Positions 10,481 to 19,924 are shown, counted from the first letter of the stretch. The stretch: 64,000 nt of DNA from an uncultured Erythrobacter sp. (GCA_947494705.1 CANLVN010000001.1:930001-994000); one strand, 5' to 3'. Made by a program: numbers and translations. Notes: a model not told the origin generated them from the sequence alone.

Positions 10481-13348
10481 ATGAAACTGCATCTGAATGC
10501 TGCCAGCCGCATCGCGATGGCCGCTGCGCTTGGCTTAGCCACCGCCACAGCTGCGACGCCTGCCCTTGCCGATGCTCATATGGAATCGGGCGCAAGCAGT
10601 GCGGCCGACCTTGAGGAACTGGTCGCGCAGGTCCAGGTCCCCTACGAGGAATTCGAGCTCGAAAACGGCCTCACCGTCATCGTCCACGAAGACCGCAAGG
10701 CCCCGATCGTCGGCGTCGCCGTATGGTACAATGTCGGTTCCAAGGACGAGCCCGAGGGCCTGACCGGTTTCGCCCACCTGTTCGAGCACCTGATGTTCAA
10801 CGGTTCGGAAAACGCCCCCAACGACTACTTCCAGTACCTGCAGGAAATGGGCGCGACCGATTACAACGGCACCACCAATTTCGACCGCACCAATTATTTC
10901 CAGACTGTCCCGCGCCCCGCGCTTGAACGTGCGCTGTGGCTCGAAAGCGACCGCATGGGCTATCTGCTGGGCGCGGTGACGCAGGGCAAGCTCGATAATC
11001 AGCGCGGCGTCGTCCAGAATGAAAAGCGCCAGGGCGACAACCAGCCCGGCGGCCTCGTCTTCTACGAGATCGTCGAAACGCTCTTCCCCAAACCGCACCC
11101 ATACGACCACACACCAATCGGATCGATGGCCGACCTCGACGCCGCTTCGATGGAAGATGTGCGCGAATGGTTCATCGACCACTATGGCCCCAACAACGCG
11201 ACCCTTGTCCTCGCCGGTGACATCGACGCCGCCGAAGCGCGTCCGCTGGTCGAGAAGTGGTTCGGCGATATCGACCGCGGTCCTGTGAACGAGCCCGCGC
11301 AGGCCGAAATCCCGACGCTCGCAGAGCCAGTGCGCACGGTGATGCGCGACCAGGTGCCTGCAACCTCGGTCAACCTCTATTGGCCCGCGCCGGGCATTAT
11401 GAGCGAAGAGCTGACCGCGCTGCAAATCGGCACACAGGTTCTGGGTGGACTTCTGTCCAGCCGCCTCGATCAGGTCCTGGTGCGCGAGGAACAGCTCGCC
11501 GTGAACGTGTCGGCGGGCAATTTCGATTTCCAGCGCGTCGGTGTCATCAATGTCGGTGCTACTCTCAAGGACGGGGTCGAGCTGGAAACGCTCGAAACGC
11601 GCCTCAACGAGCTGATCGCCGAATTTATCGAGGAAGGCCCGACCGCCGAGGAAGTTAGCCGTGCCGCGACCAGCAACCTTGCGGGCACGATCCGCGGGCT
11701 TGAACAGGTCGGCGGTTTCGGCGGTAAGGCTGTCGCACTCGCGCGTGGCGAAGTGCTGGCCGGAGATCCCGGTTTCGCAGTGGAGCAGCTGGAAACCCTC
11801 GCTTCGGTCACTCCGGCCGACGTCACTGCAGCAATGCAGAAATGGATGACGCGTCCGGCCATGACCCTGATTCTCGAGCCGGGTGAGCGCGATGAAAGCT
11901 ATGAAGAAGCTGCTAGCGTCGCAGGTGCAGGCGAGGCCTCCGAGCGCGATCGCGCCTCGGAAGAGATCACCGTATCCAAGGTGCGCCCCGCCCCGCCCAT
12001 CGACAGCGTCCCCGCGCTCGACTTCCCCGATCTTCAGCGCACCACGCTGGCGAACGGCATGCAGTTGACCTACGCGCAGCGCGACGCGGTCCCGGCGACA
12101 TATGTCACCATGTCTTTCAACGCGGGCGAAGCAGCCGATCCGGTCGACATGCGCGGGCTGGAAAGCCTGACGCTCGGCCTGTTCGACGAAGGCACCGCCA
12201 CGATGTCGAGCCAGGAGATCGCCGAAGAGCGCGAGCGCCTGGGCGTCAACATCTCCATCGGCGGCGGCGATGACCGTTCCAGCTTCACGCTCAGCGCGTT
12301 GTCGGCCAATCTCGCCCCGTCGCTCGACCTGTTCTCATCGATCATTCGCGAGCCGGCCTTCAACGAGGACGACCTCGCCCGCGTCAAGGCACAGACGATC
12401 ACCGGCATTCGCGCGCAAATGCGCTCGCCCCAGGGGATCGCGGCGCGCACGGCCGATGTCGAACTGTTCGGTTCCGACACGCCCTATGGCGGGATGACCA
12501 CCGTCGACAGCATCTCCTCGATTTCCCGCGAAGACCTTGTTGGGTTCAAGGACACATGGATCCGCCCCGACAATGGCGAAGTGTTCGTGGTTTCGAGCCT
12601 GCCGCTGGCCGATGTGGTCGAACAGCTTAACGGCGCGTTCGGCGACTGGACTGCACCCGCAGCGGCAAAGGGCGAGAAAGCGTTCGGCGAGATGGAAATG
12701 GCCGAAGGCGGCCGCATCGTCCTCGTCAACCGGCCCAACTCGCCGCAGAGCTTCATCTATGCGAGCGTGGTCACGCCGCTTGATGCGAGCGACCCGGACT
12801 TTGTCGACTTCAACAGCGCGAACAACTCGCTGGGCGGCAACTTCCTCGCGCGGCTCAACATGAACCTGCGCGAGACCAAGGGCTGGTCCTATGGTGTTCG
12901 CGGCGGTGCCAATGCGCGTGAGAACGCGGTGGTCTATACCATGGGTGGCGGCGTTCAGGCCGACCGCACCGGCGATTCGATCGCCGAGATGAAGCGCGAA
13001 GTGAGCGAGTTCCTGAGCACCAACGGTGTCACAGAGGAAGAACTTGCGCGCAATATCGCCAGCGAAGTCGGCGAATTGCCCGGCCAGTTCGAAACCTCGC
13101 CGGCTGTCCTGAACGCGATGCAGCAGATCGCGCTTTATGGCCGTCCGGACGACTATTACGAGCAGCTGGTCGGCAAATACACCGCGCAGACTCGCGAGAG
13201 CCTCGATGCCGCAGCGCGCGCCGCGCTCGACCTCGATGACTTCGTCTGGGTCGTTGTCGGCGATGCAAGTGTCGTACAGCCGCAGCTCGAATCGCTGGGC
13301 ATGCCCATCGAAGTTCGCGAGATGGAAGGCATCGAAGCAGGCGAGTGA
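10481..13348 (+). CDS. Two-domain M16 (pitrilysin) family zinc peptidase, exported
   Basis: 955 residues with a signal peptide (ALGLATATAATPALADA). The N-terminal M16 unit keeps the inverted zinc motif HLFEH (His99, Glu102, His103). The second unit, from about residue 510, aligns to M16 but has RGLESLTLGLF in place of the zinc motif and should be structural. This is the usual active/inactive clamshell in a single chain. Its role is probably periplasmic peptide degradation. A 102-nt gap and its own ribosome-binding site (AAGGGGACA) separate it from the acylase, so co-transcription is uncertain. Confidence 0.92.
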   Translation: MKLHLNAASRIAMAAALGLATATAATPALADAHMESGASSAADLEELVAQVQVPYEEFELENGLTVIVHEDRKAPIVGVAVWYNVGSKDEPEGLTGFAHLFEHLMFNGSENAPNDYFQYLQEMGATDYNGTTNFDRTNYFQTVPRPALERALWLESDRMGYLLGAVTQGKLDNQRGVVQNEKRQGDNQPGGLVFYEIVETLFPKPHPYDHTPIGSMADLDAASMEDVREWFIDHYGPNNATLVLAGDIDAAEARPLVEKWFGDIDRGPVNEPAQAEIPTLAEPVRTVMRDQVPATSVNLYWPAPGIMSEELTALQIGTQVLGGLLSSRLDQVLVREEQLAVNVSAGNFDFQRVGVINVGATLKDGVELETLETRLNELIAEFIEEGPTAEEVSRAATSNLAGTIRGLEQVGGFGGKAVALARGEVLAGDPGFAVEQLETLASVTPADVTAAMQKWMTRPAMTLILEPGERDESYEEAASVAGAGEASERDRASEEITVSKVRPAPPIDSVPALDFPDLQRTTLANGMQLTYAQRDAVPATYVTMSFNAGEAADPVDMRGLESLTLGLFDEGTATMSSQEIAEERERLGVNISIGGGDDRSSFTLSALSANLAPSLDLFSSIIREPAFNEDDLARVKAQTITGIRAQMRSPQGIAARTADVELFGSDTPYGGMTTVDSISSISREDLVGFKDTWIRPDNGEVFVVSSLPLADVVEQLNGAFGDWTAPAAAKGEKAFGEMEMAEGGRIVLVNRPNSPQSFIYASVVTPLDASDPDFVDFNSANNSLGGNFLARLNMNLRETKGWSYGVRGGANARENAVVYTMGGGVQADRTGDSIAEMKREVSEFLSTNGVTEEELARNIASEVGELPGQFETSPAVLNAMQQIALYGRPDDYYEQLVGKYTAQTRESLDAAARAALDLDDFVWVVVGDASVVQPQLESLGMPIEVREMEGIEAGE

Positions 13349-13380
13349 CGCTACGGCGCGCTAGGGCGCGACGAAATCAG

Positions 13381-13421
13381 GGCGCGGGAGCAGCCATCGG
13401 CGCTCCCGCGCCTTTGTTTTT
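13381..13421 (+). terminator. Rho-independent terminator after M16 peptidase
   Basis: A 10-bp perfect stem GGCGCGGGAG / CTCCCGCGCC with a 12-nt loop, followed by TTTGTTTTT. Confidence 0.88.
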
Positions 13422-13525
13422 ATGAGGCCCAAACCGGTTGAAAGGGCCGCTTCTACGTGTACAAAAGCGCAAGAGGCCGGGGCCTGCATGGGGTCCGGGC
13501 GCAGCAACTTTATTGGAGAGATTTG

Positions 13526-13828
13526 ATGTCTGACATTTCCGGAGCCTACAACACCACCGTCAAGAGCCCGATGGGCGATCAGTCCGGCACCTTCACCGTC
13601 GTCGACAACGAAGACGGCACCTTCTCCGGCAAGATGGAAGGCGGAATGGGCTCGATGGACGTCGAAGAGGGCAAGGTCGACGGCAACAAGCTGTCGTGGA
13701 AGATGAACATGACCGTCCCGATGCCGATGACGCTCGACTGCGAAGCCACGGTCGAAGACGGCAAGATGGCCGGCAACGTCAATGCCGGCGCATTCGGCGC
13801 GATGCCGCTGACCGGCGAGAAGAAGTAA
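13526..13828 (+). CDS. Small acidic hypothetical protein, 100 aa
   Basis: Start ATG 13526 follows TTGGAGAG. No signal peptide. The sequence is a string of short beta strands with turn residues (SGTFTVVDNEDGTFSGKM, then GKVDGNKLSWKM, then VEDGKMAGNV), unusually rich in Gly, Met and Asp. This suggests a small beta-barrel or lipocalin-like fold, and no function can be assigned. It is flanked by strong terminators on both sides, so it is a single-gene transcript. Confidence 0.75.
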   Translation: MSDISGAYNTTVKSPMGDQSGTFTVVDNEDGTFSGKMEGGMGSMDVEEGKVDGNKLSWKMNMTVPMPMTLDCEATVEDGKMAGNVNAGAFGAMPLTGEKK

Positions 13829-13850
13829 GCTTCACAGGCTTCCAGCCAAC

Positions 13851-13888
13851 AAAAAGGCCGCCGGGGTTAGCGCCCCGGCGGCCTTTTT
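13851..13888 (+). terminator. Strong hairpin terminator, usable in both directions
   Basis: A 16-bp inverted repeat AAAAAGGCCGCCGGGG / CCCCGGCGGCCTTTTT with a 6-nt loop. A tracts and T tracts on both sides let it serve the small + strand gene and also the convergent minus-strand gene ending at 13916. Confidence 0.9.
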
Positions 13889-13915
13889 CGTGGCTGGTCT
13901 CCCGATGAGGCGGTG

Positions 13916-14572
13916 TTACCCTACGGTCGGGACACTGTCCTCCATCTCGGCGCTTTCGGACTCGGCCTGCGCCGCCGCCTCGGCTTCTTGAGCAGCCCGT
14001 GCACGTTCCGCTGCTTCCTTACGAGCTGCCTCGGCGGCTTGGTTCTCGGCTTCCAGTGCAGCCATCTCTGCCTTCACGTCGATAACCTGATCGCGCTCAT
14101 ACCGGAGCACGCCCTGCATCGGCGGCAAGCGCGAGACCATTGCCGTATAGTGGTTATTCATCTTGCCAGCGGCGCGGAACTCCGCATTCACCACCGGCAA
14201 TCCGCCCGGAATGGAAGGCGTGCTGAAATCGATTGGGCTGGTGATAAGACCGGCAACCGGTTCATAGAAAACGTCCGCCTTGCTGCGCGCGTCATTGTCC
14301 GCCCAGTTCATCATCATCATGTCGCCCAGCGATGTGATTTCCCCCGCGCGAACCTCGAACTTGACCGAGCCCATGCAGTAGCAGCTGCCAACTACGCCAT
14401 TGCCGGTAAAGAGCAGCGCCCCGTAATAGGTGTATTCGCCCGGTTCGACCTCATGCAGATACTGGAAGTACTTCTCCCCGTCCGCATCCTTGCCCTTGTC
14501 ATAGACATATTGCGGGCCGACGAAGACACCAAGGCGGGTCTCGATAGTGCGAAAGGCTTGGGTAAGGCCCAA
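13916..14572 (-). pseudogene. Hypothetical protein, probably 5'-truncated
   Basis: 218 codons are open, but there is no convincing start. The frame opens with TTG 14572 preceded by ATT and an in-frame TGA, and the text (GLTQAFRTIETRLGVFVGPQ) reads like the middle of a folded domain. No signal peptide is present, although the cysteine-rich GSCYCMGSV segment and strand pattern suggest an exported protein. The C-terminal ~60 residues are an Ala/Glu/Arg coiled-coil tail. Base composition changes sharply to AT-rich immediately upstream, so the 5' part was probably replaced by the adjoining islet. A genuine TTG start with a weak GGTGA site cannot be excluded. Confidence 0.6.
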
Positions 14573-14694
14573 AATTCACCCATTAATTTTCTGGACTTTC
14601 TTTTGCTTATCAGCAAAACCAATCGCTCCTGAGCCGACGTAATAAAAATAGAAATTCGTAGGTTCTTTTAGAATTGGTTAATTTGAGGGAAGAC

Positions 14695-15405
14695 ATGACT
14701 GCTAAGAATATTGTTGTTTTGGGCGTTTCGTTGCTTGTTGCTGGATGTGCGTCAGTTCCTAACAATTACGCACCAATTACCGAACAAATCAGCAGACCTG
14801 CAATTGATGAAATTGCCACAGCAAGCCTAGGTGAGTTAATGCTCGAGCAAGGCACTGCAACGATGACTGACGGCGTATACCTTCCACAAGAAAACAATGT
14901 GAGAGGTTACATTCTCAGTGAGGGTTTCTACCCGAAGTCTGGAGAGGACGATGGTCGTGTTTTCACTGGATATCAGAACCAACCATCAGCTAACGGCCTA
15001 GGATACGTGGTAGTAGAAAATGGACTGACAACTCCCGGTTATATGCCGCGAAGCATTAGGTTTGAAAGAGATAAGCAAGAAACATGTGTTATCGCTCCCG
15101 GCGCTTATGGGATATCACAACCATACTGCGATACAGAATATCCTTATCAGTTTACAAGTAGGCCAATAGTAAACGCGAATGACTTTCAGCAAAGTCTCAT
15201 TTACAGCGGCCGAGTTGGCGATACCATACGCGTAAGTTATCGAGAATTCTCAGGCAGTATGGCTCGATCAGCATTTACTAATGAAGCAGAGTATGACCTT
15301 TCTTCTTCAAACATAATTGCTTACCGCGGCGCACGCATAGAAGTCCTCGATGCTAACAACGAGGAAATCCGCTACAAAGTTTTGTCAAATTTCAACACCA
15401 AATAG
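14695..15405 (+). CDS. Lipoprotein of unknown function, atypical composition
   Basis: 236 residues. ATG 14695 follows GAGGGAAG. The N-terminus is a lipoprotein signal (KNIVVLGVSLLVAGC) with lipobox LVAGC, so Cys should be lipidated and the protein membrane-anchored. The mature part has no domain I can name. Its C-terminal third (SLIYSGRVGDTIRVSYREFS...) resembles uncharacterised lipoproteins scattered among unrelated bacteria, from memory only. Low GC and unusual codons relative to both flanks point to horizontal transfer. Confidence 0.75.
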   Translation: MTAKNIVVLGVSLLVAGCASVPNNYAPITEQISRPAIDEIATASLGELMLEQGTATMTDGVYLPQENNVRGYILSEGFYPKSGEDDGRVFTGYQNQPSANGLGYVVVENGLTTPGYMPRSIRFERDKQETCVIAPGAYGISQPYCDTEYPYQFTSRPIVNANDFQQSLIYSGRVGDTIRVSYREFSGSMARSAFTNEAEYDLSSSNIIAYRGARIEVLDANNEEIRYKVLSNFNTK

Positions 15406-15424
15406 ATTGTCCGCGTTTGGGGAA

Positions 15425-15469
15425 CGGCTATTCAGTGAGGCCTTGTTTACAAGTGTCTCTGAATAGCCG
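15425..15469. repeat. 11-bp inverted repeat in the AT-rich islet
   Basis: CGGCTATTCAG and CTGAATAGCCG are perfect complements separated by 23 nt, 19 nt after the lipoprotein stop. There is no T tract, so a terminator is doubtful. It may be a cruciform or protein-binding site. Confidence 0.6.
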
Positions 15470-15603
15470 AGGACTCTAAACCATAGGCGCAGGTAATCCT
15501 GGTTTTCATGTATTAAGTCCCCTCAAAATGCGCCCGACCCCCGTGCGCATCCGTCAACAATCCATACTCGCCGATCCTGTTGTCGGCAAGATGGAAAAGA
15601 GAC

Positions 15604-15676
15604 CGAACCTATTGTTCCGCAATCGCAAATTTCATCAGCAGGGTTCGAGGCGCAAACAACCGGAACTATAGTTCCG
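15604..15676. repeat. Pair of GGAAC/GTTCC palindromes
   Basis: A perfect 16-bp palindrome, CGGAACTATAGTTCCG, lies at 15661-15676. A related imperfect copy, CGAACCTATTGTTCCG (13/16), lies at 15604-15619, 57 bp away. They sit just past the 3' end of gatB. Their form suggests a dimeric regulator site, and nothing else is known. Confidence 0.55.
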
Positions 15677-15693
15677 CTAACATTTGCAATAAC

Positions 15694-17190
15694 CTAGCCC
15701 AGTTTTTCCTTGAGCAACTGGTTCACCACGGCCGGGTTCGCTTTGCCCTGCATCGCTTTCATCGTCTGGCCGACGAAGAAGCCGAACAGCTTGTCCTTGC
15801 CGCCCTTGTACTGTTCGACCTTGTCCTGATTGTTCGCGAGGATTTCGTCGATGGCGGCTTCGATCGCGCCGGTGTCGCTGACCTGTTTGAGGCCTTCGGT
15901 GTCGGCGATCTCGGCGGGTTCGCGGCCTTCTTTCAGGACGATCTCGAAGATTTCCTTGGCCTGCCCGCCGCTGATCTCACCCTTGTCCTGCATGGCAAGG
16001 ATGCTTGCCTGCCGCTCGGCAGTGGCATGCTCGACATTGGCTTCGTCGCCCAGCGACTTGATGACACCGGGTGCGACCGACAGCGCCCAGTTGGCGACCT
16101 GCGTGGCGACCTTCTTCTCGTCCTTTCCGATAGCCGTAGCGGTCGCGCTCAGCAGCGTCTCGAAGCGCGCGAAGGTTTCGACTTCGGCGGTCAGTTCGCG
16201 GGCGTTGTAGGGGGTGAGGCCCAGCTCTTTCTCGTAGCGGCGACGCTTGGCATCCGGCAGTTCGGGCAGCGAGGCGCGGCAATCGGCGAGGAAGTCGTCC
16301 TCCAGCACGAGCGGCAGGAGGTCGGGATCGGGAAAGTAGCGATAGTCGTGCGCGTCTTCCTTGCTGCGCATTGTGCGCGTTGTGCCGGTCGCAACGTCGA
16401 ACAGGCGCGTTTCCTGATCGACCGTCCCGCCGCTTTCGAGCACGTCCACCTGACGGTTCGCCTCGTATTCGATGACCTGCATGACGAAGCGGACCGAGTT
16501 CACGTTCTTCGTTTCCGTGCGCGTGCCGAATTCCTCGCCCGGCTTGCGAACGGAGACGTTCACATCGGCGCGCATCGAGCCTTCTTCCATGTTGCCGTCG
16601 CACGATCCGACATAGCGCAGAATGGAGCGCAGCTTGCGCACGTATGCCCCCGCCTCTGCGGGCGAGCGCATGTCGGGCATCGACACGATTTCCATCAGCG
16701 CAACGCCGCTGCGGTTGAGGTCGACATAGGACATGGTCGGATGCTGGTCGTGCATCAGTTTCCCCGCGTCCTGCTCGACATGGATACGTTCGATGCCGAT
16801 GACCTTGTCTTCGGGAATGCCGGTCTTCTCGTCCGCCTCGATCAGCAGCTGCCCCTCGCCCACCAGCGGGTGATAGAGCTGGCTGATCTGGTAGCCCTGC
16901 GGCAGGTCGGCATAGAAGTAGTTCTTGCGGTCGAAGCGCGACCATTTGTTGATCTGCGCCTCGATCGCCATCCCTGTGCGCACGGCCTGACGGATGCACT
17001 CCGCATTCGGCACCGGCAGCATTCCGGGCATGGCGGCGTCCACCAGTGAAACCTGCGAGTTCGGCTCCGCACCGAATTCAGTGTTCGCGCCTGAAAACAG
17101 CTTGGATTTCGAGGTCACCTGCGCGTGGACTTCAAGGCCGATCACGACCTCCCATTCGCCGGTTGCGCCCTGGATGCGGTAGTTACTCAT
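15694..17190 (-). CDS. gatB: Aspartyl/glutamyl-tRNA(Asn/Gln) amidotransferase subunit B
   Basis: 498 residues, the normal GatB length. The N-terminal kinase-like catalytic core begins [14 protein letters not shown] and includes [11 protein letters not shown] and the [10 protein letters not shown] segment. The YqeY-like C-terminal domain ends [10 protein letters not shown]. With GatA and GatC it converts Glu-tRNA(Gln) or Asp-tRNA(Asn) to the amidated form. The start ATG overlaps the stop of a small upstream ORF (ATGA), so it is translationally coupled to the gatCA operon. Confidence 0.97.
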   Translation of the reverse strand: MSNYRIQGATGEWEVVIGLEVHAQVTSKSKLFSGANTEFGAEPNSQVSLVDAAMPGMLPVPNAECIRQAVRTGMAIEAQINKWSRFDRKNYFYADLPQGYQISQLYHPLVGEGQLLIEADEKTGIPEDKVIGIERIHVEQDAGKLMHDQHPTMSYVDLNRSGVALMEIVSMPDMRSPAEAGAYVRKLRSILRYVGSCDGNMEEGSMRADVNVSVRKPGEEFGTRTETKNVNSVRFVMQVIEYEANRQVDVLESGGTVDQETRLFDVATGTTRTMRSKEDAHDYRYFPDPDLLPLVLEDDFLADCRASLPELPDAKRRRYEKELGLTPYNARELTAEVETFARFETLLSATATAIGKDEKKVATQVANWALSVAPGVIKSLGDEANVEHATAERQASILAMQDKGEISGGQAKEIFEIVLKEGREPAEIADTEGLKQVSDTGAIEAAIDEILANNQDKVEQYKGGKDKLFGFFVGQTMKAMQGKANPAVVNQLLKEKLG

Positions 17191-17348
17191 CGGTCGTTCT
17201 CTTCATCAGAAATCATTTTGCCATCCGGCCCGAACTGCGCCTCGCCATGATCGACATTCTTGCGCACCCAATTCGCGACCATGAAGGTCAGCGGGATGGC
17301 GAGCATGATGCCGATCCCTGCGAGAAGAAGGGGCAGATCGGGTGTCAC
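17187..17348 (-). CDS. Small single-span membrane protein between gatA and gatB
   Basis: An open frame of 53 codons sits exactly between the two amidotransferase genes. It begins at one of three consecutive GTG codons overlapping the gatA stop. The third GTG (17348) is 8 nt from GGAG and is preferred; 17351 or 17354 are possible. It ends in TGA overlapping the gatB ATG. The product has one transmembrane helix ([20 protein letters not shown]) and a short charged cytoplasmic tail ending DEENDR. Overlap at both ends and the good hydropathy pattern argue that it is real. No function known. Confidence 0.65.
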   Translation of the reverse strand: MTPDLPLLLAGIGIMLAIPLTFMVANWVRKNVDHGEAQFGPDGKMISDEENDR

Positions 17349-18826
17349 CACCACCGCTCCGGCGCATGGTCGAACCCGGCGCGCTGCTGGATCGCAAGGC
17401 CGGCGTCGAGCACGCTCTGCTCGTCGAATGCCTTGCCGACCAGCTGCAGGCCTAACGGCAGACCGTCGGGGTTGAGGCCAGCGGGCACGCTCATCGCAGG
17501 CAGGCCCGCCAGCGAGGCGGGCACCGCGAAGACGTCGTTCAGGTACATCGTCAGCGGATCGTCGTTAAGGCTGCCCAGCGGGAAGCTCGCCGTCGGCGTT
17601 GTCGGGGCGAGGATCAGGTCGCAATCCGCCCAGGCCTTTTCGAAATCCTGGCTGACCAGCGTGCGGATCTTCTGCGCCTGGTTGTAATAGGCGTCGTAGA
17701 AGCCGGCGCTCAAAACGTATGTGCCGATCAGGATGCGGCGCTTGACCTCGTCGCCGAAACCTTCGGCGCGGGTGGCGGCGTACATGTCCTGCAAGCCAGC
17801 GCCCTCGGGCAGGTCGCGCAGGCCGTAGCGCACCCCGTCATAGCGTGCGAGGTTCGAGGACGCTTCGGCGGGGGCGATGATGTAATAGGCGGGCAGCGCG
17901 TACTTGGTGTGCGGCAGCGAGATATCGACGATCTCGGCACCTGCATCCTTGAGCCATTGCTTGCCCTGCTCCCACGAGGCGATGATGGCCTCGTCGGTGC
18001 CGTCCATGCGGTATTCTTTCGGGATACCCACGCGCTTGCCCTTCAGGTCAGCGTTCAACGCGCCTTCCCAGTCGGGCACATCCATCTTCAGGCTGGTCGC
18101 GTCCTTGGCATCGAAACCCGCCATCGCGCCGAGCATGATCGCGCAATCCTCGACGCTGCGAGCCATCGGGCCGGCCTGATCGAGGCTGGAGGCAAACGCC
18201 ACCACGCCCCAGCGCGAGCAGCGACCGTATGTGGGCTTGATCCCGCAAATGCCGGTGAAGGCAGCCGGCTGGCGGATCGAGCCGCCGGTGTCGGTGCCGG
18301 TCGCAGCGGGAGCAATACGCGCGGCAACTGCGGAGGACGATCCGCCCGACGACCCGCCGGGGCTCATCGCGGCGTTGGTGCCTTCCCTGCGCCATGGCGA
18401 GGCGACATTGCCGAAATAGGATGTCTCGTTCGAGCTACCCATCGCGAACTGGTCGAGATTGAGCTTGCCGAGCATGCCTGCACCCGCGCTCCACAGGTTT
18501 CTCGAAACGGTGCTTTCGTACTGGGGCTGGAAGCCTTCGAGGATGTGGCTGGCAGCGGTGGTCTGCACGCCGTGGGTGGCGAACAGGTCCTTCATGCCGA
18601 TCGGCACGCCGCCCATTGCGCCCAGTGCCTCGCCCTTCGCGCGCTTGGCATCGACCGCATCGGCGGCGGCGAGCGCGTGGTCGGGGGTGGTGACGATGAA
18701 GGCGTTCAATTCGGCCGCGCTTGCCACGGCGGCGTTGAAGCTTTCCGCGACTTCGCGCGCGGTGAAATCGCCCGATGCAACACCGTCGCGGATGGCTTTG
18801 ACGCCGAGAGAGGTAAGGTCAGTCAT
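17345..18826 (-). CDS. gatA: Aspartyl/glutamyl-tRNA(Asn/Gln) amidotransferase subunit A
   Basis: 493 residues with the amidase signature. The catalytic Lys is in VPIGMKDLF, the Gly/Ser-rich loop [14 protein letters not shown] supplies the cis-Ser, and the nucleophilic Ser is in [12 protein letters not shown]. It hydrolyses glutamine to supply ammonia to GatB. It lies downstream of gatC, with 111 nt between them that contain a hairpin repeat. Confidence 0.97.
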   Translation of the reverse strand: MTDLTSLGVKAIRDGVASGDFTAREVAESFNAAVASAAELNAFIVTTPDHALAAADAVDAKRAKGEALGAMGGVPIGMKDLFATHGVQTTAASHILEGFQPQYESTVSRNLWSAGAGMLGKLNLDQFAMGSSNETSYFGNVASPWRREGTNAAMSPGGSSGGSSSAVAARIAPAATGTDTGGSIRQPAAFTGICGIKPTYGRCSRWGVVAFASSLDQAGPMARSVEDCAIMLGAMAGFDAKDATSLKMDVPDWEGALNADLKGKRVGIPKEYRMDGTDEAIIASWEQGKQWLKDAGAEIVDISLPHTKYALPAYYIIAPAEASSNLARYDGVRYGLRDLPEGAGLQDMYAATRAEGFGDEVKRRILIGTYVLSAGFYDAYYNQAQKIRTLVSQDFEKAWADCDLILAPTTPTASFPLGSLNDDPLTMYLNDVFAVPASLAGLPAMSVPAGLNPDGLPLGLQLVGKAFDEQSVLDAGLAIQQRAGFDHAPERWW

Positions 18827-18835
18827 ATATCTCTT

Positions 18836-18930
18836 TCGTCATTCCCGAACAGACGGGAACCCAGCTTTTCTTGTCCGTCCGGCCAGCAGGCAACGCAAAA
18901 GCTCCGCCCGCGCGCTTATGACGGGAATGG
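18836..18930. repeat. REP-like intergenic hairpin element between gatC and gatA
   Basis: GTCATTCCCG at one end and CGGGAATG at the other form an inverted pair. The left end also folds on itself (TTCCCG-AACAGA-CGGGAA). The text after it, CCCAGCTTTTCTTG, recurs in diverged form at 51293-51331. This resembles the CGTCATTCCCG...-type repeats common in proteobacterial intergenic DNA. Confidence 0.5.
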
Positions 18931-18937
18931 GGTACAG

Positions 18938-19240
18938 CTATTCGATAACCTTCGGCACGCCGAAGAAACCGTGCTCAGCCGCCGGGGCATTGGCGAGAAC
19001 GTCGTCACGCTTGCCCCCGCCGGTCAGCGGGTCGGCATCGACCACGTCGTCGCGCAGGCGAAGGGTGTTGGGGATCACCGCGCTCATCGGCTCGACCCCG
19101 CTCACATCGACTTCGCCCAGCTGCTCGACCCAGTTCAGGATGCCGTTCAATTCGGGCACCATGCGTTCGAGTTCATCTTCGCCCATGGTGATGCGGGCGA
19201 GCGACGCGATCTTGGCAACGGTCTGTTTGTCTACCGACAT
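18938..19240 (-). CDS. gatC: Aspartyl/glutamyl-tRNA(Asn/Gln) amidotransferase subunit C
   Basis: 100 residues, normal for GatC. It begins [17 protein letters not shown] and keeps the family's [11 protein letters not shown] helix and the GVEPMSAV belt region that wraps the GatA-GatB interface. It is the first of the gat genes and starts 23 nt after the FKBP stop. Confidence 0.95.
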   Translation of the reverse strand: MSVDKQTVAKIASLARITMGEDELERMVPELNGILNWVEQLGEVDVSGVEPMSAVIPNTLRLRDDVVDADPLTGGGKRDDVLANAPAAEHGFFGVPKVIE

Positions 19241-19263
19241 GGCTATTGTTCCCCGTCAGCCGA

Positions 19264-19863
19264 TCAGTTGCCCGGCACCGCGCCGGGCGCGCCCTGGGGA
19301 GCGCCTTGCGGACCACCCGGACCGGCCGGACCCATCTGGCTTTCCATCGCGCGCTGCAGGATCGACAGGTTGCGGTCGAACACTTCGCGGCTCATGAAAT
19401 CGACCACTTCGATCTCGAAGATAAGGTCGGCGTTGGGCGGGATCGGCGCGCCAGCGGGCGGCTCTGCGCCATAGGCCATTTCAGCCGGGATATAGAGCTC
19501 GTAGGTGCCGCCCTTCTGCATCTGCTGAAGGCCCTTGTAGAACCCTTCGATGGTTGCGTCGGGTTCGATCGGGAACGGGCTGCCTTCGGGAAAGACGCCC
19601 TCGACCGGCAGCGGGATGTCCTGCGATTCGTCGAACACCTCGCCGGTGGCGGCCAGGCTGCCCTTGTAGCGCACGAAGACCATGTCGCCTTCCTGCGGGG
19701 TCGGGCCCTCGCCTTCGACGATGGTTTCGATGTTGAACCCCTTGGGCACGGCGGCCCAGGCAAGGCCTGCGCCCAGCAGCAAGGCGATGACAACGCCGAG
19801 CCAGATCTTGGTCAGCGACCCCTTTGAAATGGGTTGGATCGGAACGCGGGTGACTTCGGTCAT
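19264..19863 (-). CDS. FKBP-type peptidyl-prolyl cis-trans isomerase, membrane anchored
   Basis: 199 residues. A single transmembrane helix at about 20-38 (IWLGVVIALLLGAGLAWAA) is followed by an FKBP domain at about 50-155, with GDMVFVRYKGSL, VFDES, the GFYKGLQQMQKGGTYELYIP core and the LIFEIEVVDF closing strand. The tail is rich in Pro/Gly/Ala (GPAGPGGPQGAPQGAPG). The domain should face the periplasm and help extracytoplasmic folding. It heads the gatC-gatA-gatB transcript. Confidence 0.93.
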   Translation of the reverse strand: MTEVTRVPIQPISKGSLTKIWLGVVIALLLGAGLAWAAVPKGFNIETIVEGEGPTPQEGDMVFVRYKGSLAATGEVFDESQDIPLPVEGVFPEGSPFPIEPDATIEGFYKGLQQMQKGGTYELYIPAEMAYGAEPPAGAPIPPNADLIFEIEVVDFMSREVFDRNLSILQRAMESQMGPAGPGGPQGAPQGAPGAVPGN

Positions 19864-19892
19864 GGATGATCCCTGAGTAGAATGAGCCGCAC

Positions 19893-19924
19893 AAGCAAAA
19901 GGGCGCGGAATTGAACCGCGCCCT
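19893..19924 (-). terminator. Terminator of rpsU
   Basis: On the minus strand, AGGGCGCGG and CCGCGCCCT form a 9-bp stem with a 7-nt loop, followed by TTTTGCTT. It lies 67 nt downstream of rpsU and separates it from the FKBP/gat operon. Confidence 0.85.

Larger units (their letters stand above)
14573..15690. other. AT-rich islet of probable foreign origin
   Basis: From about 14573 to 15690 the sequence is clearly richer in A/T than everything around it. Codon choice in the gene it holds is unlike that of its neighbours (many AAT, AAA, TTA-type codons). It carries one lipoprotein gene and about 290 nt of non-coding DNA with palindromes. It ends against the 3' end of gatB. No integrase, transposase or clear target duplication was found. 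Confidence 0.6.

Noticed and set aside
15661..15676. EcfG-type promoter starting at GGAAC
   Set aside because: No CGTT at 16-17 nt in either direction; the palindrome explains the GGAAC.
14573..15690. Insertion sequence
   Set aside because: No transposase, no matching terminal inverted repeats at the islet ends and no visible target duplication.
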